Origin: G963677085 sp963677085
GTDB lineage: Bacteria; Planctomycetota; Planctomycetia; Pirellulales; Thermoguttaceae
DNA length: 64,000 nt
Assembly: GCA_963677085.2 (NCBI GenBank)
Contig: CAXXFH010000006.1
Location: 248,001 to 312,000 of the forward strand
Reading direction: 5' to 3'
Shown here: positions 43,519 through 51,253 of the stretch, one piece after another
Position numbering within the stretch: position 1 is the first letter of the stretch
How the letters are laid out: every line of letters starts with the position of its first letter
Position numbers and translations under genes: made by a program
Notes under the pieces: model-generated
Databases searched by the model: none
Seen by the model: only the letters and a program-made list of their open reading frames with translations
What the model was told of the DNA's origin: nothing

Positions 43519-44397
43519 TTACGCCAAACTTGCGATTTTCTCTTCGCAGACTTTTTGGCTCAGCCCTTGCAGCTTTTCGACGCGGGCAATCAGGTAGTCG
43601 AGTTCCTCGTTGGTAATCACGTAGTCGCGTTTGTACCGAGCGTCGATATAGGCATCTTTGAGCTTCTTGAAACGATCCTTCTGCTCTTGGGTTGCCCGAG
43701 GGAAAACGGTGAAGAATTCGGCGTGCAGGTTGCTTGCTTGCCGATCCAGATCTTCGATGTCGTGTGTCTTCGGCTTGTAACGAGTGAACGTCAAAACGAT
43801 GGCGTTGAAGAATCGCTCCGTGGCTTGATGAAGTTGGAAAGCGGCGTTGTTGAGCCAGCCACGCTTAAGGGCCTCCTCGGCCTGGACCAAAAACTGACAG
43901 GCACTCTCATACCAATGCTCGAAATCCTCCCGGGCGTACTTCTGGTGCTCGACCGGATCGAGCGGACGGCCTTCGGTCAGCGTGTGTCGCCCGTTGTTGA
44001 ACAACCGCACGCCCTCTTTCTTGATGTCCGTGTAGAAATAGCTGCCGCGTTCGAGGGCCTTGTTGAGGTGCTCAATGTCCTCGACGATAATCGTCGAACT
44101 GGGGCGGTCCAGCCCCAGCCGACGCAGGCGCCGGCGGATCGCATCGCTGAGTTGGGCCTCGCCATGGCTTGTAGCGTCGGCCCGTCTTTCGCTCACCACC
44201 AACAGGTCGAAATCGCTTTCGTAAGTGTAAACGATGTTGTCCTCGGTGTAGCGGTCGTTGACCCAATCGCCCCGGGCGTAGGAACCGAAAAGGATCAACA
44301 TAGCCAGATCGTCGCCCATCAACTCCCGGATTACCTCGGTGATCTCGGCAAGTGTCTCGGCGACGTGTTCGGAACGTTCGGGGAGCGAAGTTTTCAT
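43519..44397 (-). CDS. MNT nucleotidyltransferase fused to a HEPN domain
   Basis: A 292-residue protein starting at ATG 44397. The N-terminal nucleotidyltransferase has GSYARGD (about residue 32) and, after a long insert, SDFDLLVV with the Asp pair. The C-terminal half is helical HEPN (REDFEHWYESACQFLVQAEE, LHQATERFFNAI) with RYKPKTH fitting the R-x(4-6)-H nuclease motif. MNT and HEPN usually form two-gene toxin-antitoxin modules in which MNT AMPylates and silences the HEPN RNase. Here both are in one chain, so it may be a self-silenced module or a nucleotidyltransferase with a HEPN accessory domain. It is bracketed by inverted 29-bp hairpin repeats. Confidence 0.85.
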   Translation of the reverse strand: MKTSLPERSEHVAETLAEITEVIRELMGDDLAMLILFGSYARGDWVNDRYTEDNIVYTYESDFDLLVVSERRADATSHGEAQLSDAIRRRLRRLGLDRPSSTIIVEDIEHLNKALERGSYFYTDIKKEGVRLFNNGRHTLTEGRPLDPVEHQKYAREDFEHWYESACQFLVQAEEALKRGWLNNAAFQLHQATERFFNAIVLTFTRYKPKTHDIEDLDRQASNLHAEFFTVFPRATQEQKDRFKKLKDAYIDARYKRDYVITNEELDYLIARVEKLQGLSQKVCEEKIASLA

Positions 44398-44535
44398 GGT
44401 ATGTGAGACGATTCCATTGTCATCAACCCAGAAGCCCAAAAAACCGGCTCAGACCAGTCGCTCGTGCTGATGCTGCCACTCATTGTGCGGACAACGGGGC
44501 ACTACTGCAAGAGGGGGGTGGCGCCCAGTCGCTCA

Positions 44536-44564
44536 CACTGGCTGACGAGCAGCCAGTGGCACCC
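44536..44564 (-). repeat. GGGTGC head-plus-hairpin repeat, right inverted copy
   Basis: The reverse complement of the unit at 43428-43456 with 28 of 29 positions matching. Confidence 0.75.
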
Positions 44565-44585
44565 AGTTAGAGCAATCGCCACAAT

Positions 44586-45611
44586 TCACACAAATGGCGA
44601 TCGTCGCAGCAGGCCCTCGCTGTCGTGGCCGAGGGCCGCCAGTACGCGGCGGCGGATTCGTTCGAGTTCCTCTTGCCCGTCGGGCACCAGCGTGCTTAAC
44701 AGCAATCGCGGGATGTGGTTGCGGAGCCACTGGTCGGCGAACTCGGCCGGCACGCCCAATCGTTTGCAGGGCCAAATCATTTTGTCGGAAACGAGGTTCA
44801 CTCGATCCAGCAGGCCGAAGGTCGTGACCGGTTGCTCGTTCATCGTGCTCCGGTTGACCACGGCCAGAACGCCGCCGCCGAGCATGGCTTCGACGCTCAT
44901 CACCGCTTCGCAGGCGTGGCGGTAGTAGGCAATCTCGTCGGCACCGGCCAGTTGCGGTTCGGCCACGAAGACGTCTTCGGCCGACGGTCGCGTAAACAGC
45001 TTATAGCCGCTGTGGAAGTCGGGGAATTCTTCCAGCGACGTGACGTACTCCAGCGGCAGCGGCCTGCCCGTAACGGCCGCATAATATTGCAGGGCGTCTA
45101 GCAACACACGGTCGGCCAACTCCTCGAGTTCTCCTCGGGCGAAGCCCATGGGACGCTGCTTCGAGAAACGCCGGCCGAGGACCAGGATCCGATCGGTGTC
45201 GGCCTCCGTCTCGACGTGCCGAGCGGTGCGGACAAAATTCAGCAGCTCGTTGCCGAAGTGGTCGCCGTCGAAGTCGATTACCGCGAAATACTCCAGTGCC
45301 GGGTTTTCGAGCAATACGGCCATCCCTTCACGCAGCGCGTTGAGCTTGCCGACGGCCGTTTCGCGCACTCGGGTTTGCACGCCCAACTTGCGCCCCACCG
45401 CTTCGGCGGCCTGTTTGCCTTCGTCGGTGCCGTCAATATTCAGGCAGATACAGTCCGGGTCGTCGAACTGCTGGCAACACACGAAGAGGTTGTCTTCGAG
45501 CAAGCGGAGGCTCAACGGCAGGTCGATGGCCGGGGGAAAGTAGGCTGGCACAACGGCGCCCGTCCGGCGACGCAGGGCTTCGGTCGACGATTGGAAGGAA
45601 CTTGGGGACAT
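44586..45611 (-). CDS. Glycosyltransferase-like protein (GT-A fold, putative)
   Basis: A 341-residue protein starting at ATG 45611. The first third resembles a GT-A nucleotide-sugar fold: VVPAYFPPAIDLPLSLRLLE, CICLNIDGTDEGKQAAEAVG, then FAVIDFDGDHFG with a DxD-type metal motif. The remaining part includes EVMSVEAMLG and a helical C-terminus. No membrane span is seen. Similarity is by fold pattern; sugar donor and acceptor are unknown and it may belong to a divergent planctomycete family. It is transcribed away from the secreted protein at 45972. Confidence 0.55.
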   Translation of the reverse strand: MSPSSFQSSTEALRRRTGAVVPAYFPPAIDLPLSLRLLEDNLFVCCQQFDDPDCICLNIDGTDEGKQAAEAVGRKLGVQTRVRETAVGKLNALREGMAVLLENPALEYFAVIDFDGDHFGNELLNFVRTARHVETEADTDRILVLGRRFSKQRPMGFARGELEELADRVLLDALQYYAAVTGRPLPLEYVTSLEEFPDFHSGYKLFTRPSAEDVFVAEPQLAGADEIAYYRHACEAVMSVEAMLGGGVLAVVNRSTMNEQPVTTFGLLDRVNLVSDKMIWPCKRLGVPAEFADQWLRNHIPRLLLSTLVPDGQEELERIRRRVLAALGHDSEGLLRRSPFV

Positions 45612-45689
45612 GGGACGGTAGCATAAAGGATGGCCGCCGAAAGAGGAAGTGTCGTTGCGAAGGCGGTACTTATGGGGGGCTTGTTTTTC

Positions 45690-45718
45690 TTGCGTTACGC
45701 CCAGGCGGCAACTATACT
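45690..45718 (+). promoter_or_regulatory. Candidate sigma-70 promoter
   Basis: TTGCGT (45690-45695), a 17-bp spacer and TATACT (45713-45718). It would transcribe toward the secreted-protein gene at 45972, leaving a leader of about 250 nt that includes the hairpin pair at 45805-45885. Confidence 0.35.
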
Positions 45719-45804
45719 GAATAAGTCTGGGGACAGAGTAGGCGCGCATCGGACGCGATTCGGTCGAAGGGGCGAATGTTGCCGGGCTGGACGACGAGTT
45801 TTTG

Positions 45805-45885
<81 letters not shown>

Positions 45886-45971
45886 ACCGTTGTTGTTTCA
45901 GCCCCCAAGTCAAATCTGGACACAGCACTAGTCTTCGTGAAAAACTTAACGATCTTTGAGGTTAGTGATAA

Positions 45972-46865
45972 ATGAAACGTTCGTTTCATCGATCTTCGTG
46001 GCCATGGGCCGTCGTCGCGTTGGCAATGGTTGCTTCCCCTGCGGTGGCTCAGCAAAAAGCTCCGGCAGGCCAAGCGGCCGGGTCGTATCGCAAATTGGCG
46101 CCCGGGGTTATGAAGACCGTCGAGCCTTCGCAGGAGGCCGCCGAAACGGTTAGTCGCCACGATATCGTCGAGCTATTGGCGATCGATCCCAGCTATACTT
46201 GGGCCAAAGATGTGGCCTTCCGTCGCGATATCTGGTGTCTGCAACTGAAGTTCAAGCCGGTGCGGATGATCTATGTCGACATTCCTCAGCCCAGCGGTCA
46301 GATGCGGCGCAAGCTGATTTGGTACATGGTCTATTCGGTTACCAATACGGGCAAAACCTTACAGCCGGTTCAAGGCAACGACAAGACCTTCGATGTGGTT
46401 CAGGTCGACAAGCCCGTGGAGTTCATTCCCGAGTTTGTTCTCGAAGGCCAGGAATCGCTTGACGAGGGCCAAGGTATCAGCAAGGCCTACGCCGATAGTC
46501 TGATTCCCGTGGCGGTGCGCGACATTCGTCTTCGCGAGGATCCGCATCGGCGGCTGCTGAACAAAGCGGAGATGTGTCGCACGATTGCCCCCGGCGAAAC
46601 CCTCTGGGGCGTGGCGACCTGGGAAGATGTCGATCCGCGAATCGACCGCTTTTCGGTCTACGTGAAGGGCTTGACCAACGCCTATAAATGGAAGGATCCG
46701 GCCGAGGGACTCCAGAAGGGGGATCCGCTGGGTAAGGGGCGACAATTGCGAATGAAGACGCTTAAGATCAACTTCTGGCGGCCGGGTGACGAATATTTCG
46801 AGCATGAGCGGGAAATTCGCTACGGAATCCCCGGCGAGGTTGACTACGAGTGGGTTTACCGCTAA
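45972..46865 (+). CDS. Secreted conserved hypothetical protein
   Basis: A 297-residue protein with signal peptide (SWPWAVVALAMVASPAVAQQ). The mature part is one beta-rich domain (LQLKFKPVRMIYVDIPQPSG, KLIWYMVYSVTNTGKTLQPV, TLWGVATWEDVDPRIDRFSV, LKINFWRPGDEYFEHERE) without catalytic signature. This looks like a conserved planctomycete envelope protein of unknown function. rpmA and obg follow 130 bases downstream on the same strand but probably form a separate unit. Confidence 0.75.
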   Translation: MKRSFHRSSWPWAVVALAMVASPAVAQQKAPAGQAAGSYRKLAPGVMKTVEPSQEAAETVSRHDIVELLAIDPSYTWAKDVAFRRDIWCLQLKFKPVRMIYVDIPQPSGQMRRKLIWYMVYSVTNTGKTLQPVQGNDKTFDVVQVDKPVEFIPEFVLEGQESLDEGQGISKAYADSLIPVAVRDIRLREDPHRRLLNKAEMCRTIAPGETLWGVATWEDVDPRIDRFSVYVKGLTNAYKWKDPAEGLQKGDPLGKGRQLRMKTLKINFWRPGDEYFEHEREIRYGIPGEVDYEWVYR

Positions 46866-46997
46866 AAAGAAGGTTTCCCTTCGGCAGCCATCACGTTGCC
46901 GGGGGTTGGATAAAATGACGTAAACTCATTTGGCGCAATGTGTTTCGCACTCCGGTACAGCGAGTGCGGCAAGCGTTTTTGAAGAAGGTATCCGATC

Positions 46998-47249
46998 ATG
47001 GCACATAAAAAAGGTCAAGGTTCGAGCCGTAACGGCCGCGACTCCAATGCCCAACGCCGCGGAGTGAAGCGGTTTGGCGGTCAGACCGTGCGAGCTGGCA
47101 ATATCCTCGTCCGCCAGGTGGGCAACAAGTTCCATCCCGGCAAGGGCGTTGGCCAAGGAAACGATTACACCCTCTACGCCCTGGTCGATGGCACCGTGAA
47201 CTTCGACCGTGGCGGGCGGCGCGTTAACATCGTCCCCGTCGCTGAGTAG
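46998..47249 (+). CDS. rpmA: 50S ribosomal protein L27
   Basis: An 83-residue protein beginning MAHKKGQGSSRNGRDSNAQR with GVKRFGGQTVRAGNILVRQ and FHPGKGVGQGNDYTLYALVD, diagnostic of L27. Its N-terminal tail reaches the peptidyl-transferase centre. AAGAAGG lies upstream of the start. It is followed by obg, the usual order, but rplU (L21), which normally precedes rpmA, is not in this neighbourhood. Confidence 0.97.
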   Translation: MAHKKGQGSSRNGRDSNAQRRGVKRFGGQTVRAGNILVRQVGNKFHPGKGVGQGNDYTLYALVDGTVNFDRGGRRVNIVPVAE

Positions 47250-47345
47250 GCGGTCCCCATAGTTGACCGTCGGGCAAATTGAAATACACTTCGGGGGATG
47301 CTCCGCGTTGGAGTCATCCCCCGTTTTCATAGGCGTTTTCCCATC

Positions 47346-48347
47346 GTGTTCATCGACGAAGTTGAAATCCACGTGGAGGCCGGCAAAGGGGGCGACGGTT
47401 CCGTCAGCTTTCGACGCGAGAAGTACATCCCGCGCGGCGGGCCCGACGGCGGCGATGGCGGCAACGGCGGAAGCGTGATTGTGGTGGCTCAAGACGGCGT
47501 CGACAGCCTTTCGGCCCTGGCCCATCGCAAGCACTGGAAAGCCAAACGCGGCGAGCATGGTCGTGGCGCCGGGTGTCATGGAGCTTCGGCCGACGACCTG
47601 ATCATCCGTGTTCCGCCTGGCACCGTGGTGTACGACGCCAAATATGGCCATGTGATGAAAGATCTGGCGGCCGACGGCGACCAGGTGATTGCGGCTCAAG
47701 GTGGCCGCGGTGGCAAGGGCAATATCCGTTTCAAGTCGTCGACTAACCAGGCGCCGCGCCAGTCGACCCCCGGCGGCGACGGCGAAATCCGCTTGATCCG
47801 CATGGAGTTGAAGGTGATCGCTGACGTCGGCCTCGTCGGCAAACCCAACGCGGGCAAAAGCACGTTGCTCAGCCGGCTCTCGCGTGCGCGGCCGGAGATT
47901 GCTCCCTATCCGTTTACCACGAAGTATCCGAACCTCGGCCGGGTGCAGATCGACTTCGACCACGGCTTCATCATGGCCGACATCCCGGGCCTTATCGAAG
48001 GGGCTCACGCTGGCGTCGGACTGGGGCACGAGTTTCTGCGCCACATCGAACGGGCTGGAATCCTCGTGCATCTCGTCGAGCCCGACCCGATGGATGGCAC
48101 CGACCCGTTGGTCAACTATCGGGCGATCCGCGAGGAACTCGACCTGCACGACGTGCAACTCACGAAGCGCCCCGAGGTGGTCGCCGTCACGAAGGCCGAC
48201 CTGCCTTCGGCGCACGATATCCGCGAACTGCTGGCCGACGAACTCGGGCGCGAGGTCCTGCTGATTTCTGCCGTGACGGGCGAGGGGCTCAACCAGCTCG
48301 TCGCCGCCGTCGCCCGAGAGCTGAAGGGCGACGACGAGGGGTGGTGA
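47346..48347 (+). CDS. obg: GTPase Obg/CgtA
   Basis: A 333-residue protein with start set at GTG 47346, giving MFIDEVEIHVEAGKGGDG, the standard Obg N-terminus; the frame extends 16 codons upstream. The glycine-rich Obg fold (residues 1-158; SFRREKYIPRGGPDGGDGGN) is followed by the G domain: GLVGKPNAGKSTLL (P-loop), PFTTKYPNLG, DIPGLIEGA (G3) and VAVTKADL (G4). The optional C-terminal OCT domain is absent. Obg binds the 50S subunit and links its assembly to nucleotide levels. It probably forms an operon with rpmA. Confidence 0.96.
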   Translation: MFIDEVEIHVEAGKGGDGSVSFRREKYIPRGGPDGGDGGNGGSVIVVAQDGVDSLSALAHRKHWKAKRGEHGRGAGCHGASADDLIIRVPPGTVVYDAKYGHVMKDLAADGDQVIAAQGGRGGKGNIRFKSSTNQAPRQSTPGGDGEIRLIRMELKVIADVGLVGKPNAGKSTLLSRLSRARPEIAPYPFTTKYPNLGRVQIDFDHGFIMADIPGLIEGAHAGVGLGHEFLRHIERAGILVHLVEPDPMDGTDPLVNYRAIREELDLHDVQLTKRPEVVAVTKADLPSAHDIRELLADELGREVLLISAVTGEGLNQLVAAVARELKGDDEGW

Positions 48348-48450
48348 GCGAAGGATTGCGCGTGCGTGCGAAGGTACGCACGCCAACGCGGATGGACCCA
48401 GCGGGTGCAACCGCTGGGCTTGGATAGGTGGGGGAACTGCCGTTTCTTCG

Positions 48451-50871
48451 CTACTTCTCGGTTGGCAACAGTAAGCGGCCGCCGTATTGCAGGTCCCACG
48501 TCTCGCCGAGTGAGCCGGCGTACTGGCGGAATTGGCCGTTTTCGGTTCGCCAGGCCGTGATGTTGAACGAAAGCGGTTTTCCAGGCTCCAGATTTGCGCC
48601 TAGGGCCTTTAGTGGGATAACCCACTCGCTCCGCCAATCGTTCTTGCGGACCTCCGATTTGTAGGCCACCTTCTCAAGCAATGCCTTGGCGGCCTCGGCC
48701 GATGCCCCGCCCACGGTTTCGCTCAGAAACTTCCCGCCGGCGAAGCCGCGGAGCACCCAGGTGATCGGTTTGCCGTCGGCGTCGGTGCCGCCGAGAGCCA
48801 CTTCCACGGCATCGTCCTTCCCCCATTCACTGCCCGTGCGCGTTTGCTCGGGATCCATTGTCACGACGATGACCGCCAGGTAGAGCGAACCGTCGTGGAC
48901 GCAGGCCTTGAACACGGCTGGTGCACCCCGCCCGGCCTGTTGTTGCGGCGTTTCGACGAAGCCGGTCGACGAGTCGGGCCATTCGCCCAATTCGAGTACA
49001 CCGTCTACCTTGGGCGCGGCGGCCAATGGCGTGGCTTTCATCGTCCGGGGTGTCTTGCGCAGCTTGCGTTCGATGGGTGTGAACTTGTCGCCGATCGACA
49101 TCGTAGCCGCCGCCAGTGCGGTTGCCGGTTGTTGTTGGAAAACAACGTTGTTCGACCATTTGGCCACAGCCTCCGGGTCGCCCACCTTGAGCTTTCCGCT
49201 GGTGTAAAACATGTTGCCTTCGACCGTGTAGCCGCGGCTTCTGGCAAACGAGAGAGTCATGTCCGACTCGTGGATGAAAACGTTGTTCCGCAGCGTGCAA
49301 TTAACCGTCATGTGATTGTGCGTGGGCCGGCTGACGTTGATCGATACGTTGCCCTCGACCAAGCAGTCCGTCGATTTTTCATCGAGGTAGTAGGCCGACA
49401 CACCGTAGCCTTGGCCAACGGCCTCGGTGTCGCGCACGATGTTGCGGCGCAGTTGCAGACGTACGCTTTGGCCGCAGTAGAACGCGGCACCGTCGTGGAG
49501 CACTTGCATCGCGCGGTAGACGAGGTTTTCTTCGACACGATAATCTTGCCCGAACCCACCGACGATCATTCCACAGTAGGGCGTGTCGTGGACGACGTTT
49601 CGGCGAATCCGGTACTCTTTTCCTCCGCTGACATACAGGCCCACGGCATTGTTGCACAGTAGGCCCATGTGATGGATTTGGTTGTTTTCAATCGCGCCGT
49701 TGGCCTGGGCGAGGCGGACTCCTGAGGTGCCCAGGTGGTGGATGTGACAGTTCCGCACAGCGACGTCCCGCGAGTGATGCTCTTTGACGAACCAGCCGCC
49801 CAGGGCCGTGGCTTCCACATCTTCAAGCGTTGCACCATGGGCTTTGGCCAATTCGACGGCTCCCGGGTAAGCGAGTCCACCGAACGAGGCGTTTGTCGCC
49901 GGAATATCGGTTACGCTCAGCTTCAAGTGGCGGAACGTCGGGCCGCAGTTCGGCGCGTCCTTCTTGAAATTGGCCGAGAACAACGTTTTCACCACGGGCG
50001 CGAAAACGTGAGCCTTGCTCATGTCTTCGTCCGGAAGCGGCCAGTAGACTACCTTGCCGGCCGTGCGATCGAGATACCACTGGCCCGGGTGTTTGAGCCC
50101 TTCGCGAAGGTTGTAGACCACGTATTTTTGCACGCGAAACGCCCCGGGCGGATTGGCTGCTTTGGTTTTGAATCGCAACGTATGATTGGCCACGTCGTTT
50201 TCGGCCACGCCGACCAGCGATTCGCTCCACATGTGGTAGACCACCACTTCGGCGTTGTTGACGTCGAGCCAGGGGCCTAAGTCCTCCGGCTTGTACTGCA
50301 TCGTGGTGAGTTCTTCGTCGGTCGGTTTGCGTTGCCAGTGTCCCCCGGCCGCGCTCATATACGTGACATTGAAGCGCGAAAGATGTTCGAAATGGCCCGT
50401 CTCCGGCAACCGGGAACGCTCGGCGATGCGGCCGTTGACCACCAGCACGCGGAAGTCCCATTTCCCGTCTTTGGCTTTGGGGACATCAACGGCCCAAAAC
50501 TTATCGCCCTCGCGGTGCCAATCGCTCAGTGCGCGCCCGCCGTGGACCAGGGGCCGCTCGGCCCCTTGGCCTTCGAAGCAAAGCCCTGCGTCGGCGTCGG
50601 TCAGGTCGATCGTTTTCGCCACGGCGTGCTCGCCCGGCAAGACGACGATCCGGCGTGGCGCTATGCCGGCTTCACGCGAAACCTCCACTGCTCGGGCCAA
50701 AGTGGCCAACGGGCCGTCGGTATCGTCGGCGTTGGCCGACTCGAGTCTTCCCGACCAGGCGTCATTCCCCCCGGGCGACACGTACCATGTCGGCCGGTTG
50801 TCGCCAGCCACGGCAGAGGAAGCCACGATGAAGCAATTCAGCGCTAGCAGAAGAACGAAGCGAACGCGCAT
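48451..50871 (-). CDS. Secreted right-handed beta-helix protein with CBM9-like tail (paralogue)
   Basis: An 806-residue protein with signal peptide (FVLLLALNCFIVASSAVAG) and mature start RPTWYVSPGGNDAWSG. It has the same layout as the protein at 1398-3809: N-terminal domain with the conserved LPETGHFEHLSRFNVTYMSA block, central beta helix (CHIHHLGTSGVRLAQANG, RRNVVHDTPYCGMIVGG), and a C-terminal CBM9-like domain (PKVDGVLELGEWPDSS to the end, LGETWDLQYGGRLLLPTEK). Probably a secreted polysaccharide-binding or lyase protein. It stands alone on the minus strand between obg and repeat-rich DNA. Confidence 0.85.
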   Translation of the reverse strand: MRVRFVLLLALNCFIVASSAVAGDNRPTWYVSPGGNDAWSGRLESANADDTDGPLATLARAVEVSREAGIAPRRIVVLPGEHAVAKTIDLTDADAGLCFEGQGAERPLVHGGRALSDWHREGDKFWAVDVPKAKDGKWDFRVLVVNGRIAERSRLPETGHFEHLSRFNVTYMSAAGGHWQRKPTDEELTTMQYKPEDLGPWLDVNNAEVVVYHMWSESLVGVAENDVANHTLRFKTKAANPPGAFRVQKYVVYNLREGLKHPGQWYLDRTAGKVVYWPLPDEDMSKAHVFAPVVKTLFSANFKKDAPNCGPTFRHLKLSVTDIPATNASFGGLAYPGAVELAKAHGATLEDVEATALGGWFVKEHHSRDVAVRNCHIHHLGTSGVRLAQANGAIENNQIHHMGLLCNNAVGLYVSGGKEYRIRRNVVHDTPYCGMIVGGFGQDYRVEENLVYRAMQVLHDGAAFYCGQSVRLQLRRNIVRDTEAVGQGYGVSAYYLDEKSTDCLVEGNVSINVSRPTHNHMTVNCTLRNNVFIHESDMTLSFARSRGYTVEGNMFYTSGKLKVGDPEAVAKWSNNVVFQQQPATALAAATMSIGDKFTPIERKLRKTPRTMKATPLAAAPKVDGVLELGEWPDSSTGFVETPQQQAGRGAPAVFKACVHDGSLYLAVIVVTMDPEQTRTGSEWGKDDAVEVALGGTDADGKPITWVLRGFAGGKFLSETVGGASAEAAKALLEKVAYKSEVRKNDWRSEWVIPLKALGANLEPGKPLSFNITAWRTENGQFRQYAGSLGETWDLQYGGRLLLPTEK

Positions 50872-51253
50872 GGGAGGACCTTTCTTGTTTTCTCAAACTG
50901 AAAAGAATTCTGACCTTGGAGCCGCAGATAGACGCAAATAAACGCAGATGGCAGGGACTCTAGCATCGAACGGACCATCTGGCAGGAGAGACTTTCAAGA
51001 AGCATCGTTTTCACCGCACGATCCATCCGAATAATCCACGTTTTCAGGTCGTTTTCGTCATTTGCGTGTATCTGCGCTCATCTGCGGCTTCCTTCCGTCT
51101 TCAGTTTGAGCTATGTCGAAGAACGCGCCAAAGAAACAATCTCCCGGTTTCTACGGTTGTCATTCCGAGCGAAGCGAGGGAGTTTCGCCGCGACCAGCGT
51201 TCGGGAAGATCCTTCGCTTCGCTCAGGATGACAGGTCGCGCCGTGAAGAATCA
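50872..51253. repeat. Repeat-rich intergenic stretch
   Basis: No gene is seen. It holds two kinds of dispersed palindrome. One pairs GCCGCAGATAGACGCAAAT (about 50921) with ATTTGCGTGTATCTGCGCTC (about 51059) and the following CATCTGCGG. The other is a GTCATTCCGAGCGAAGCGAG ... CTTCGCTCAGGATGACAG inverted pair at about 51158-51235, a type widespread in environmental genomes. Confidence 0.5.

Noticed and set aside
46926..48410. Long minus-strand frame opposite rpmA and obg
   Set aside because: It lies opposite two universally conserved genes; the composition is that of an antisense shadow.
51158..51235. GAGCGAAGCGAGG/CTTCGCTCAGGATGAC palindrome as a novel element
   Set aside because: This repeat type is widespread in environmental genomes and is not specific to this locus.
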